Below, piece after piece: positions 16,813-26,999 of a stretch of DNA of 64,000 nucleotides. Location: contig CAUWHJ010000006.1 of NCBI GenBank assembly GCA_963558655.1, positions 1 to 64,000 of the forward strand, given 5' to 3'. The DNA comes from UMGS1590 sp963558655 (GTDB lineage Bacteria > Bacillota > Peptococcia > Peptococcales > Peptococcaceae). The notes under the pieces are model-generated. The model was not told where the DNA came from. It saw nothing but the letters and a program-made list of their open reading frames with translations, and ran no database searches. The translations under genes and the position numbers were made by a program. Each line of letters starts with the position of its first letter. The first letter of the stretch is position 1.

Positions 16813-17157
16813 ATGCATCGATCCTTGAACCTGCGCGCTTTCTTGTGGCTCTTACTGGCGCTTGTCGTAGGCAGCGGCTGTCTGGCGGTGGGGCAAGCCG
16901 ACGATGCGCCGGGCTTGGGCGGCCTGGGGCTGCTTGTTGGGCTTGCCCTGGTGCTGCACGCCCTGCACCTGGCAGGATTTTTGCAGCGCGGCAGCGGTGC
17001 CACCATTCTTTTGGCTGTTTGCGGTGTACTCGCCGTGATCGCTCCACCTGTGCTCTATGCTGATGGCGAAATCGCCTGGCCATGCCCTTTCTGGCTGGCC
17101 ATGCCGCTTGGCTGTGCCCTCCTTTTTTGGGCAGCTCGGCGCTGGCGTTTGCGTTAA
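16813..17157 (+). CDS. Small integral membrane protein, unknown function
   Basis: A 114-residue protein with three or four hydrophobic helices and an arginine-rich tail. AAGGAGG stands at ideal distance from the ATG, supporting a real gene. I do not recognise a family. It lies 36 bases after the SGNH lipoprotein and probably belongs to the same operon. Without a homologue nothing more can be said than a likely membrane location. Confidence 0.6.
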   Translation: MHRSLNLRAFLWLLLALVVGSGCLAVGQADDAPGLGGLGLLVGLALVLHALHLAGFLQRGSGATILLAVCGVLAVIAPPVLYADGEIAWPCPFWLAMPLGCALLFWAARRWRLR

Positions 17158-17249
17158 AGCGCTGTGCAGTGTTTGGCGTGGGAAAAGATGGTTTTTGTCC
17201 GTTTTTGTGCTATACTAAACATAGCTATAAAAGAAAGGACTTGACAACC

Positions 17250-17558
<309 letters not shown>

Positions 17559-20500
17559 AAACACCCAGTCTGCGCTGAGCGACACCAACGAACCTGTTAA
17601 GACAGCAGGTGAAGGGATGTATTGGGACAGAGATGAAAACGGCAAGTGGACGGCGGAAACCATTCCAGAAAACGCTATTCCCGTCACAAAGGATGTGACA
17701 CAATGGAACAACGATAAAAATGGCGGCTGGTACATCGTTCAAGGTGATGTGACTATCACAAAGCGCATCATTGTGAGCAAAAACGTCCACCTCATTCTTA
17801 CGGATAACGCCACCTTAACAGCAAGCAAGGGTATTAGCGTGGTAAGCGGTAAAAGTCTCACCATCTATGCCCAGTCCTATGGCGAGGACATGGGCGAAAT
17901 TTCGGCAAATGCTACAAACATGATGAGTTATGCGGGCATCGGCGGTGGTGATGGTGGTAATGGCGGCACCATTATCGTCAATGGCGGCAAGATTACCGCA
18001 AATGGCGGCGAGGCTGCTGCCGGTATTGGTGCTGGTGAGGAGCAAGACGGCGGCACCGTCATCATCAACGGCGGCAATGTGACCGCAACCGGTGGTTCTG
18101 TCACTAGTAGCACATATTGTGGTGCCGGCATTGGTGGTGGCTATGGTGGTGATGGCGGCAACATTACTATTACAGGCGGTACGGTGACAGCCACTGGTTG
18201 TAATAATACAGCTGGCATCGGTGGCGGCTTTGGTGGCGATGGTGGTACCATCACCATCAGCGGCGGTCATGTCACTGCAAATGGCGGTGAGGCTGCTGCT
18301 GGTATTGGCGGCAGTAATGGTGGTTCTGGTGGAAAAACTGTTATTAGCGGCGGTACGGTGATAGCCAATGGCGGCACTGATGGCGCTGGTATTGGTGGTG
18401 GAAATAACGGCGATGGCGGCGACCTCATCATCAGCGGTGGCGACATCACTGCGACTGGCAATCATAATGGTGCTGGTATCGGTGGTGGTGATGGTGCTGA
18501 TGGCGGAAACATTACCATTATAGGAGGTAACATTACAGCAACCGGTGATGGCACTGGTGCTGGTATTGGCGGTGGTCTTGACGGTGATGGCGGTACTATT
18601 ATCATTGAAGGTGGTAGCGTTACAGCCACTGGGAAGAATACTGGTGCTGGCATCGGCGGCGGCGGTAACCATGGTGGTGGCGGTGACATCACCATTAGTG
18701 GTGGCAGTGTTATAGCCAATGGCAGTGACAAAAGTGCTGGCATTGGCGCTGGTGATGGTGGCATCGACGGCACTTTCTCCACCACAGATAATGGTAACGC
18801 CAATGGCAATGCCGTCATCATTGCATCGAGCATTTCGGACAATGACGACACCGATTGGCATGGACTTATCATTCAGGGGAGCGAAGGCAAGCTCTATGGC
18901 GACAACGTTGTGCCAAGCGAGGCCTTTACCATTCCGAAAGGCACCACCGTTACCATTGATGAGGAGCAGCAGCTGATTATTGATGATGCCATCACCATGA
19001 CCAACGAGGGCACTATCATCAATAAAGGGGCGCCTATTGAAGGAGAGGTGCGCGGCAATCAACCTATCAGAGCAGCCACCAGCCTCACCCTTGACTCTGA
19101 CGCTCTTCAGTTGCAGCAGGGTGCAACGAGAGCGCTGACAGCCAACGCAACACCTAAACCGACAGAGACCGAAGCGCCGGATTCGCTCACATGGTCGAGC
19201 AGCGATGACGCCATAGCCACCGTGGACGAGCACGGCAACGTTACAGCTGTCAGCGCAGGTACCACTACCATCACAGCGAAAGCCACCTATGGGCAAACAG
19301 AAGCCACCTGCACCGTCACTGTGGCGGTAGAATCCATTCCAGCGGACAGCATCACCATTGCGCCAAAAGAACTGTCGATGAACGTGGGCGAAAACAAATC
19401 GCTTACAGCGACCGTTACTCCAGATAATGCGACAGACCAAGTGATTTGGTCAAGCAACGATAAGAATGTTGCCACTGTGGATCAAAGCGGCAAGGTCACT
19501 GCCAAAGCGAAGGGCAAAGCCACCATCACGGCAACAGCCGGTGATAAGAGTGCCACCTGCACCGTCACCGTGACGCCGCCTGTGGACAGCATCACCTTGA
19601 ATAAAGATGCGCTTGATTTGAAGGTGGGCGAGAGTGGCATATTGAAAGCCACCATCGAGCCAGATGGTGTAGCGACAGACATTAGCTGGACAAGCAGCGC
19701 TCCTGCTGTGGCTGCGGTAGACGCTCAGGGTAAGGTCAAAGCCCTCGCTCCGGGGAAGGCCACCATCACTGCAACAGCCGGTGGCAAGAGCGCCACCTGC
19801 ACCGTCATTGTGACGCCGCAGGCAACAAGCATTGCGCTGGATCGTGATGTCTTGTCTTTGCAGGTGGGTGAACGTGCCACTCTGCAAGCAACGGTGCAGC
19901 CGCCGGAAACGACAGAATCTGTCCGTTGGATAAGCAGCAACGAAGCTGTCGCCATGGTGGATGAAAACGGCACTGTCACCGCTGTTGGCGCAGGGCAGGC
20001 CATCATCACAGCAAAAGCAGGCAAGGTAGAAGCCACCTGCACCGTCACCGTTGTTGGCAACAGCGGCGGCGACCTCTCTGTGAGCGTGGGCGCAAGCGAG
20101 CACGGCTACATTCTTTTATCGCCGGATGATTGCTATGCTGTTGCTGGCGACCGAGTGACTTTCACCGTCATGCCGGATAACGGCTACAAATTGAAAAGCG
20201 TCAGCGTCATAACAGCTGATGGCAAAACCGTGGCGCTGAACAACGAAGGCAGCGGCGTGTACAGCTTCATCATGCCGGAGGGCAAAGTTACCATCACTGT
20301 CACCTTTGTGAAAGACAGCGAAGCAGCAGTGGACAATGTGTTCCTTGATGTGTCAACAAACGCCTGGTATCTGGACAACGTGCAGTATGTCTATGACAAC
20401 GGCCTCATGACGGGTGTGGACGCTACCCACTTTGCACCAGAGGCCAGCATGACCCGTGCCATGTTTGTGAGTGTGCTTGCGCGCTACGCTGGCGACACTA

Positions 20501-20845
20501 CGCCGGCTGCCCCGGGTGAACCGTGGTACGAAGGCGTGCGGCAATGGGCGATTGCCAACGGTGTGAGTGATGGCACCCTGATGGCCACAAGCATCAGCCG
20601 TGAACAGCTTGTTACCATGCTTTACCGCTATGCCGGCGCCCCACAAGGCACAGGTGATCTCAGCGGTTTCAGTGATGCCGGCAGCGTTAGCATCTACGCT
20701 CAAGACGCCATGCGCTGGGCGGTGGGCGATGGCATCATCGGCGGCATGACAGCCGACACCCTTGCTCCGCAGAGCGGTGCCACCCGTGCTCAGGTGGCAG
20801 CCATCTTACAACGTTTCATTGAAGGTTAGAAAGAAAACTGAACAC

Positions 20846-20881
20846 AAAAAGACCCTCGTTCCGATTGGAGCGAGGGTCTTT
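20846..20881. terminator. Bidirectional terminator
   Basis: AAAAAGACCCTCG pairs with CGAGGGTCTTT between the convergent SLH and flavin-protein genes. Confidence 0.88.
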
Positions 20882-20887
20882 GTATGT

Positions 20888-21379
20888 TCACTGTTCACGG
20901 GCGTTGACAAGCTCGATGGCTTCTTTGCCGCTTAATTCGCTGATGATGAAACGCAGAACGGTCACGGCTTGCCAGTCGCTGTCGATTTCGGCGTTTAGGT
21001 GGGTGTCTGGTTCGTGTGGCGCATATTTTTTGCCAAGCGCAACGAGGGCGGCGCGTTTTTCGGCAGCATCGGTGATTTCAGTGAGCTGCCCGCGGCAGAC
21101 AACGCTGCGATAAAGGGTGGTGTAGGCTTCGGGCACGATGTTGTCTTCGGCAACCACGCAGAAGCTGGCGTTTGCGTTGCGGCGCATCAGTTCCAGTTTG
21201 AGACCGGATTGGGCGCAGTGAAAGTAGAGAACGCCGTCTGTGTGGACAAAGCTTAGCGGAACGGTGTAGGGATAATCGTCGGCAGCAAGGGCGAGAATGC
21301 CGTGGCTGGCGTGTGTGAGAATGGTGGTGCAGTCGTCAGGGGTGAGTGCCTGGCGGCTACGGCGCATGGTGTGTTGCAT
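20888..21379 (-). CDS. Pyridoxamine 5'-phosphate oxidase-like FMN-binding protein
   Basis: A 163-residue split-barrel flavoprotein. The pattern HGILALAADDYPYTVPLSFVHTDG at the N-terminal third, FHCAQSGLKLELMRRN in the middle and a C-terminal RSVVCRGQLTEI match the NimA/PPOX-like family. Members bind FMN and reduce small electrophiles such as nitroimidazoles or act as general reductases. The ATG at 21379 has GGAGG upstream; a longer in-frame extension is unsupported. It is divergent from the second MarR gene and may be controlled by it. Confidence 0.85.
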   Translation of the reverse strand: MQHTMRRSRQALTPDDCTTILTHASHGILALAADDYPYTVPLSFVHTDGVLYFHCAQSGLKLELMRRNANASFCVVAEDNIVPEAYTTLYRSVVCRGQLTEITDAAEKRAALVALGKKYAPHEPDTHLNAEIDSDWQAVTVLRFIISELSGKEAIELVNAREQ

Positions 21380-21460
21380 GGGTGTTTCCTCCTTTGTGGT
21401 GTATGGTCTGGATTGTACGACGAATGGAGACATCTTGCAAGAGAGGATGGGAAATTTGTC

Positions 21461-21515
21461 TTGATTCGCGGCGAAATTTCCCCTATAATAGTCCTTACTG
21501 TTTTTGTTAGGATTC
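21461..21515 (+). promoter_or_regulatory. Promoter and possible operator of second MarR operon
   Basis: TTGATT (21461-21466), a 17-bp spacer and TATAAT (21484-21489). Just downstream, TCCTTAC and GTTAGGA form an imperfect inverted repeat that could bind the MarR protein. Confidence 0.6.
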
Positions 21516-21537
21516 AAACTATTTTTAGGAGGCAGGC

Positions 21538-21978
21538 ATGGCACATTCGTTACATTATCTGTTGATGGCGACCCACATGGTGTTTCAAAAAGGGGTGTTT
21601 GCGCTCTTGCGGGACACTGGTTTAACACCGGGGCAGCCAAAAATTCTCGATCATTTGCACACGCACGATGGCGATTCGCAAAAGGACATTGCCCATGGCT
21701 GTCATATTGAGCCGGGGTCGCTCACGACGCTTCTACGCGGCATGGCAGACAAAGGTTTGGTGGAGCGGCGTACATTGCATGGCAATCGCAAGAACAGCCA
21801 CGTTTTCATGACAGAAACAGGACGTGCGATGGATGCGCGCACACAAGAAGCGTTTTGTGCGATGGAGGCGCAGGCATGGCGCGGTATTGATGAAGCGGAG
21901 CGGACGCAGTTTATGCAAACGTTTGCGAAAATTTACGATAATCTCAGAGAAGGGAGTGATAGCCGTGACGGCGAATAA
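21538..21978 (+). CDS. MarR-family transcriptional regulator
   Basis: This 146-residue winged-helix protein has the MarR recognition region (QKDIAHGCHIEPGSLTTLLR) and a wing with RKNSHVFMTETG. AGGAGG precedes the ATG. The next gene overlaps its end by 14 bases, so the two are translationally coupled. Together they repeat the organisation at 5215-6311, where another MarR controls a YczE-like membrane protein. Confidence 0.92.
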   Translation: MAHSLHYLLMATHMVFQKGVFALLRDTGLTPGQPKILDHLHTHDGDSQKDIAHGCHIEPGSLTTLLRGMADKGLVERRTLHGNRKNSHVFMTETGRAMDARTQEAFCAMEAQAWRGIDEAERTQFMQTFAKIYDNLREGSDSRDGE

Positions 21979-23254
21979 ATTAAAACGTTATATCATCTTT
22001 TTCATTGGGGTGTTCATCAATTCCCTGGGGGTCAGCGTCATCACCAAAGCCGACCTCGGCACCTCGCCGATTTCCTCCATTCCTTATGTGCTGAGCTTGA
22101 ATTTTCCTTTTACCCTCGGTGAATTTACCATTGCTGTGAATATGCTGATGGTCATTGCACAGCTTGCCATTCTGCGGCGTAATTTTAAGCTGGAACATGT
22201 ATTGCAGATTCCTTTCTGCGTCATTTTTGGCTATTGTATTGACTTAACGACCATGTTCATACAACACATCAGTTTTACGGTGTATGTGGAAAAAGTGCTC
22301 TTTCTTCTGGTGGGCTGCGCCATTCTTGGTTTTGGTGTATATTTGGAAACGCTGGCGAATGTGGCGATGCTGCCGGGCGAATCGTTGGTGCGCGCCATCA
22401 GCACCACCTGGCATAAAGACTTTGGCCTGACAAAAATTGCCAACGATGTGTCGATGACAGCCATTGCTGTGGTGCTCTCCTTTGTTTTTGCCGGCAAGCT
22501 CGAAGGCGTGCGTGAAGGCACCTTGATTGCCGCTTTTCTCGTTGGTTACATTGCCCGTTTGTGTGGGCGCAAAGTGCACTTTCTCGACCGCACCATCGCC
22601 GAAGTGGAAAGTGACGAAGTTGAAACTTATGATGAGATGGCACAGGGCGGGCATTGGGTGATTGCCATTGGTCGTCAATATGGCAGCGGTGGCCATGCCA
22701 TTGGCCAGTATCTGGCGCTAAAACTGGGTTTTGCGTTCTACGATAAAGAAATGATCGCAGAAATTGCCGGCATCACCGGTTTTTCTGAAGACTACATCAG
22801 CAAAAAAGAAGAAAGCATGATGAGCCACCTTGTTTACGATCTTTTGAATCAAACGTATGTTTACACCCGCGAAAACGCACCGAAAGATGCCATCTTTGAG
22901 GCGCAGGCACAGGCCGTGAAAAACTGTGCCAGCAAAGGCAACTGCGTCATTGTTGGGCGTTGTGCTGATTACATCTTGCGTGACTATGGTCGCAGCGTCA
23001 GTCTTTTTCTTCACGCTCCCATTGAAAACCGTGTGGAACGCATCATGACCACCGAACATCTGGACGAAGAACAAGCCCGCCATGCCATTGCCCGCACCGA
23101 CCGTCGCCGTGCCTCTAATTATAGCTACTACACCGAACAGATCTGGGGCTATTCTGACCACTACGATCTCAGCATCGACACCCGCCTCGGTCGCGACTTT
23201 ATCCTGGATGCCGTGAAAACTGTCATGGCAAAGAAAGAAGCGGCGGAAGGGTGA
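21965..23254 (+). CDS. YczE-like membrane protein fused to cytidylate-kinase-like domain
   Basis: From a GTG at 21965 (GGGAG upstream), about 429 residues. The first 210 form a six-helix YczE/DUF6198 membrane domain with the KADLGTSPISS signature. Residues of about 235-425 are a cytidylate-kinase-like P-loop domain: AIGRQYGSGGHAIG at its start, then VGRCADYIL and R-rich lid residues (RTDRRRASNY). Kinase-like domains of this type often lack proven CMP kinase activity. A cytosolic nucleotide-binding domain on a membrane protein suggests a sensor or an energised transporter. The function is unknown. Confidence 0.82.
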   Translation: MTANKLKRYIIFFIGVFINSLGVSVITKADLGTSPISSIPYVLSLNFPFTLGEFTIAVNMLMVIAQLAILRRNFKLEHVLQIPFCVIFGYCIDLTTMFIQHISFTVYVEKVLFLLVGCAILGFGVYLETLANVAMLPGESLVRAISTTWHKDFGLTKIANDVSMTAIAVVLSFVFAGKLEGVREGTLIAAFLVGYIARLCGRKVHFLDRTIAEVESDEVETYDEMAQGGHWVIAIGRQYGSGGHAIGQYLALKLGFAFYDKEMIAEIAGITGFSEDYISKKEESMMSHLVYDLLNQTYVYTRENAPKDAIFEAQAQAVKNCASKGNCVIVGRCADYILRDYGRSVSLFLHAPIENRVERIMTTEHLDEEQARHAIARTDRRRASNYSYYTEQIWGYSDHYDLSIDTRLGRDFILDAVKTVMAKKEAAEG

Positions 23255-23273
23255 CACGTTTTCACACAACAAC

Positions 23274-23310
23274 AAAACAAGCCCTCGTCCGTTTGGACGA
23301 GGGCTTGTTT
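23274..23310 (+). terminator. Terminator of MarR/YczE-kinase operon
   Basis: AAACAAGCCCTCGTCC pairs with GGACGAGGGCTTGTTT around GTTT. Confidence 0.88.
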
Positions 23311-23396
23311 CATAAGGGGGTGTATATCTATGTCAATGTTAGGAAGGGCTATCAATATGCTTGTATTGTGTAGCGAGGGGTAAGGGGTGTTTGTGA

Positions 23397-23822
23397 TTAT
23401 TCAATGGCGATGCTGGTGCCGCTTGGAACGGCTTTTGGCTGTTCTTTTGGAATGGTCAGTTTCAAAACACCGTCTTCATACTTGGCGCCGATGTCACTTG
23501 GCTTAATGTCGCCAACATAGAAGCTGCGGCTGCAAGTGCCGACGTAACGTTCCTGACGAATGAGCTTACCCTGATCGTTTTGTTCGTTGTTTTCGGCGTT
23601 GCGTGTGGCGTTCACAGTGAGGTAGCCGTCTTTCAAATCCAGCTTGATGTCCTCTTTCTTGAAGCCTGCCAATTCCATATCTACTTCATAAGCGTTTTCC
23701 AGTTCACGCACATCGGTTTTCATCATCTGAGGGACGTTGGCGCGCTGTTGGAATGGACGCATCATAAAATCATCGTTAAAAAAGTTGTCAAATAAATCTT
23801 CACCAAAAAGTCTAGGTAACAT
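23397..23822 (-). CDS. Hsp20 family small heat-shock protein
   Basis: A 141-residue alpha-crystallin-type chaperone. The crystallin domain has the usual VDMELAGFKKEDIKL start, a SRSFYVGDIK strand and the GVLKLTIPK C-terminal motif. It binds unfolding proteins as an oligomer without ATP. It is a single gene in the minus direction, and its promoter is overlaid by a perfect CIRCE element, which places it under HrcA heat-shock repression. This is a common arrangement in Clostridia. Confidence 0.95.
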   Translation of the reverse strand: MLPRLFGEDLFDNFFNDDFMMRPFQQRANVPQMMKTDVRELENAYEVDMELAGFKKEDIKLDLKDGYLTVNATRNAENNEQNDQGKLIRQERYVGTCSRSFYVGDIKPSDIGAKYEDGVLKLTIPKEQPKAVPSGTSIAIE

Positions 23823-23917
23823 AAGTCATTCCTCCATTTCTTTGAACATATTCTTTATTTAGCTTATGCCCTATGGGGGAGGAGCCCTTTTGGTTCCTTC
23901 TCTCTTGGTACAATTGT

Positions 23918-23960
23918 ATGATAGCACGATTTGTTAGCACTCGCAAGAGGAGAGTGCTAA
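23918..23960 (-). promoter_or_regulatory. Hsp20 promoter with CIRCE element (HrcA operator)
   Basis: TTAGCACTC (23934-23942), nine bases, GAGTGCTAA (23952-23960): a perfect CIRCE inverted repeat. On the minus strand a -35 TTGCGA (23941-23946) and -10 TATCAT (23918-23923) with a 17-bp spacer overlap it, so HrcA would block RNA polymerase directly. Confidence 0.95.
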
Positions 23961-24099
23961 CAAAAACATTTTCGTAACATTTGTTGCTTTATCGTGACAT
24001 TTTATGCCGTTTTACAGAGATTTTTCCTGATTCCTGGGCTGGTGTTTACATGGTGGCTCTATAATAAAAGAAAGAGATGTATGGACGGGAGGTTTTGTG

Positions 24100-24648
24100 A
24101 TGAAAAATGGAATAAAACGTATCTGTGGAGGGATGTTGGCGGTGTTTGTGATGGCACAGGTGGTTTCTGGAGCGCTGCCGGTGGAGGCTGATGAAGCAGA
24201 GGAACCAGCATTGGTAGAGACGGTGCAACGTGCAGATGGCTCGGTGGCATCGCTGGAGGAGACGGAAGCGCAGCGCACGATGACGGTTACTTCGCCGGAG
24301 GGAACGGAGACAACAACGGTGGAACAAGCCGATGGCAGCGTAGCAACGATAAGCCAGGAAGGTGCGCGTGTGCGTATGGCGCTGAGCCTTTCGGAGGAAG
24401 CAGTGCATGAGGAGGAGATGGTGGTGCCATTTGCGCTGCCAAAAGAGACGCAAGAGGGACGGCTTTCGCTAGAGCTGGCGGGCGATGGGCAGGCAACGCT
24501 GGCTTTGCCGCTGCCAGATGATGGCGATGTGTCGCTTTGGACGGTGGACAGAGAGGGGCGCAGAGAACCGCTTGCGGCGCAGATGCAGGAAAATGCCTTG
24601 ATTTTCACGCTCGCATCCGGACAAACAGCGGCGTTTAAGTTTGCTTGA
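24100..24648 (+). CDS. Exported protein of unknown function
   Basis: About 182 residues with a clear signal peptide (positive start, hydrophobic core, cleavage near GALPVEA). The mature part is acidic and beta-rich, with a short internal repeat (RADGSVASLEE and QADGSVATISQE). I recognise no family. GGAGG stands in front of a GTG-ATG pair; I took the ATG. A strong terminator follows and the next gene is a sensor kinase with its own leader. It may be a secreted or surface protein. Confidence 0.6.
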   Translation: MKNGIKRICGGMLAVFVMAQVVSGALPVEADEAEEPALVETVQRADGSVASLEETEAQRTMTVTSPEGTETTTVEQADGSVATISQEGARVRMALSLSEEAVHEEEMVVPFALPKETQEGRLSLELAGDGQATLALPLPDDGDVSLWTVDREGRREPLAAQMQENALIFTLASGQTAAFKFA

Positions 24649-24700
24649 GATTGGGTGACAGATGTGCGTCATTGGGGGTTGTTTTTAGATAAATAGTTTT

Positions 24701-24730
24701 GCCGTCGGGCAAGTGCCCGGCGGCTTTTTT
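24701..24730 (+). terminator. Terminator of exported-protein gene
   Basis: GCCGTCGGGC pairs with GCCCGGCGGC around AAGT, followed by T6. Confidence 0.92.
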
Positions 24731-24813
24731 CTGCGAAAGTTTATCAGCAGTTTACAATTAGCCCCTGCCCTTATGTTATAATCTAAGTATGATGTCATAA
24801 GGAGGTGCGCGTG

Positions 24814-26262
24814 GTGAAGATTCGTACACGGTTACAGGTGTCGAATTTCCTGATGATTCTTGTGCCAATGGCGATGACGTTGGCGACGGGGGTGCTTTGT
24901 GTGGCCCTGTTGTGGTTGGCGATGTCGGTTGGCGGGGGATTAGGGTTTGACGATAAGGAGGATTTGGACGAAGCGAGCGCGCGCATCATGCAAGCGGTGG
25001 CGCAGGCGATGGAGGTCGATGAAGAGGCGACGCGGTTTTCTCGGTTGGAGCGGCTGACGGCGCTTCTTGATGACAATGCGATGCGTTTGGTGGTAACAGA
25101 GGACGGCAAGGACTACTATCATTATGGTGCGGAAAGTGAGGACGATGCGGCGCTTGCGAAGGCGGCAGAGGTGCTCGAAGGTGGCGGCAGTATATCGCGC
25201 TCGGACCGCACGCTTTATGTGGAGGATGTGTCCGCCCATGGCGATAAATACCGCATTGCGCTTTATGGCAGCGAACAAAACCTTGGAACGGGGTTTGTGG
25301 AGATGCTTTTAGTGATGGTGGCGGTGATTTTAGTGGCGGTGATTCTCATTGCATTGCTTGTGACCAACCATTTTCTCACGCGCTTTGTGATTCGTAAGAT
25401 TGAAGAACCGCTGGATATTCTTGCACGTGGGGTGCAGGAGATTGGTGCCGGCAATTTGGATTATCGTATTGTCTATGATGGCGATGACGAGTTTGCACCG
25501 ATTTGCGCCGAGTTTAATGACATGGCATTGCGCCTGAAACGCTCTGTGGAAGAAACACAGCGCCAGGAAGAAAACCGCAAAGAGGTGATGGCGGGCATCA
25601 GTCATGACTTGCGCTCGCCGCTCACCGCCATTCAAGCCTATGTGGAAGGGCTATTGGACGGTGTGGCAAACACGCCGGAAAAGCAGCAGGCGTATCTGCG
25701 TACCATCAAAACCAAGGCGGAAGAAATTCAACACATGGTATCGCAGATTTTCCAATTCTCCAAGATGGATTTGGAAAATTATCCCGTGACGGTGGAGCGT
25801 CTTGCTTTAGATGAAGAGGTGGGGGCGCTGCTTGAAGTGGTGGCACCGGAATATGCCGCAAAAGGGCTTGAGGTGGAAGCCGATTTGTCACCTGTCGCCG
25901 TAGAGGGCGATGCCGAGCTGATTCGCCGCATGGTTGTGAACATCTTGGATAATAGCTTGAAATATAAGAGCGCAGCCACGGGTCATGCGCTGGTGCAGGT
26001 GCGAGAGAAAGACGAAGGCGCCATGCTGACCATTGCAGACGACGGTCCCGGCGTGCCGGAAGAAGCGCTGCCGAAGCTCTTTGATGTGTTTTACCGCAGC
26101 GACCCATCACGCCATAATCCAAACCAGGGCAGCGGCCTTGGGCTGGCGATTGTGGCAAGGGCTGTGGAGCGTATGGGCGGCCGTGTGCGGGCACGTGCAG
26201 GTACGCCGCAGGGGCTTGTGATTGAGATTGTATTGCCGAAAGGAGACGATAAGCGTGGATAA
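24814..26262 (+). CDS. Sensor histidine kinase (HAMP, HisKA, HATPase_c)
   Basis: About 482 residues: two transmembrane helices enclose an extracellular sensor part (about 40-155), then a HAMP linker and the phospho-accepting histidine in GISHDLRSPL near residue 264. An N-box (VVNILDNSLKY) and G-boxes ending in GSGLGLAI complete the kinase. GGAGG lies 8 bases before the GTG at 24814; a GTG at 24811 is also possible. The response regulator overlaps its end by 8 bases, so they are translationally coupled. It probably monitors the envelope, given the lipid-carrier transporter behind it. Confidence 0.93.
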   Translation: MKIRTRLQVSNFLMILVPMAMTLATGVLCVALLWLAMSVGGGLGFDDKEDLDEASARIMQAVAQAMEVDEEATRFSRLERLTALLDDNAMRLVVTEDGKDYYHYGAESEDDAALAKAAEVLEGGGSISRSDRTLYVEDVSAHGDKYRIALYGSEQNLGTGFVEMLLVMVAVILVAVILIALLVTNHFLTRFVIRKIEEPLDILARGVQEIGAGNLDYRIVYDGDDEFAPICAEFNDMALRLKRSVEETQRQEENRKEVMAGISHDLRSPLTAIQAYVEGLLDGVANTPEKQQAYLRTIKTKAEEIQHMVSQIFQFSKMDLENYPVTVERLALDEEVGALLEVVAPEYAAKGLEVEADLSPVAVEGDAELIRRMVVNILDNSLKYKSAATGHALVQVREKDEGAMLTIADDGPGVPEEALPKLFDVFYRSDPSRHNPNQGSGLGLAIVARAVERMGGRVRARAGTPQGLVIEIVLPKGDDKRG

Positions 26263-26944
26263 AATCCTCATCATTGAAGATGATACCGCCATCGCCGAGA
26301 TTGAGCGTGATTATTTGGAGATGGAAGGTTTTGCGGTGGAGATTGCCGCCGATGGCAACAGCGGTCTTGAACGGGGGCTTTCCGGCGAGCACGCACTGAT
26401 TCTTTTAGATCTTATGCTGCCGGGCATGGATGGCTTTGCCATTTGCCGCCGCCTGCGCGAACAACTTGACGTGCCCATTCTTATGGTGACGGCACGCCAG
26501 GAGGATATCGACAAAATTCGCGGGCTTGGCCTGGGGGCAGACGATTACATCGAAAAACCGTTTTCTCCGAGCGTGCTGGTGGCACGGGTGAAGGCGCATC
26601 TGGCACGCTATCGCCGTCTCACCAAAGAGGAGCGGCCGAGTGCGGAAATTCAGATTGGCGGCATACGCTTGAACGAAGCCACCCATCGTGTGTATGTGGA
26701 CGGCAGCGAGGTGGAGCTTGCCAACAAAGAATATGAGCTGCTGCTCTTTTTCATGCTGAACGTTGATGTAGTCTTTAGCCGTGAGCAGCTGTATGAGCGC
26801 ATCTGGGGCTGGGACGCCATCGGCGACAGCGCCACCGTTGCGGTGCACATCAACCGCCTGCGTAAAAAGATTGAGAAAGACCCTGCCAACCCACGCTATC
26901 TGGTGTCTGTATGGGGAGCGGGCTATCGCTTTAATGCGGTGTGA
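26255..26944 (+). CDS. OmpR-family response regulator
   Basis: About 229 residues. The receiver domain has EDD near residue 10, phospho-acceptor D52 in LLDLMLPGMDG and the lysine in EKPFSP. A C-terminal winged helix with the OmpR/PhoB pattern (NKEYELLLFF, then VAVHINRLRKKIE, then VWGAGYRF) binds DNA. The GTG start at 26255 overlaps the kinase stop. It is the cognate partner of that kinase. Confidence 0.95.
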   Translation: MDKILIIEDDTAIAEIERDYLEMEGFAVEIAADGNSGLERGLSGEHALILLDLMLPGMDGFAICRRLREQLDVPILMVTARQEDIDKIRGLGLGADDYIEKPFSPSVLVARVKAHLARYRRLTKEERPSAEIQIGGIRLNEATHRVYVDGSEVELANKEYELLLFFMLNVDVVFSREQLYERIWGWDAIGDSATVAVHINRLRKKIEKDPANPRYLVSVWGAGYRFNAV

Positions 26945-26999
26945 GTGCTCGTAAAATAAGAGCACATTTGTAGAAACATTTGCAGGAAAGAGAGGACAG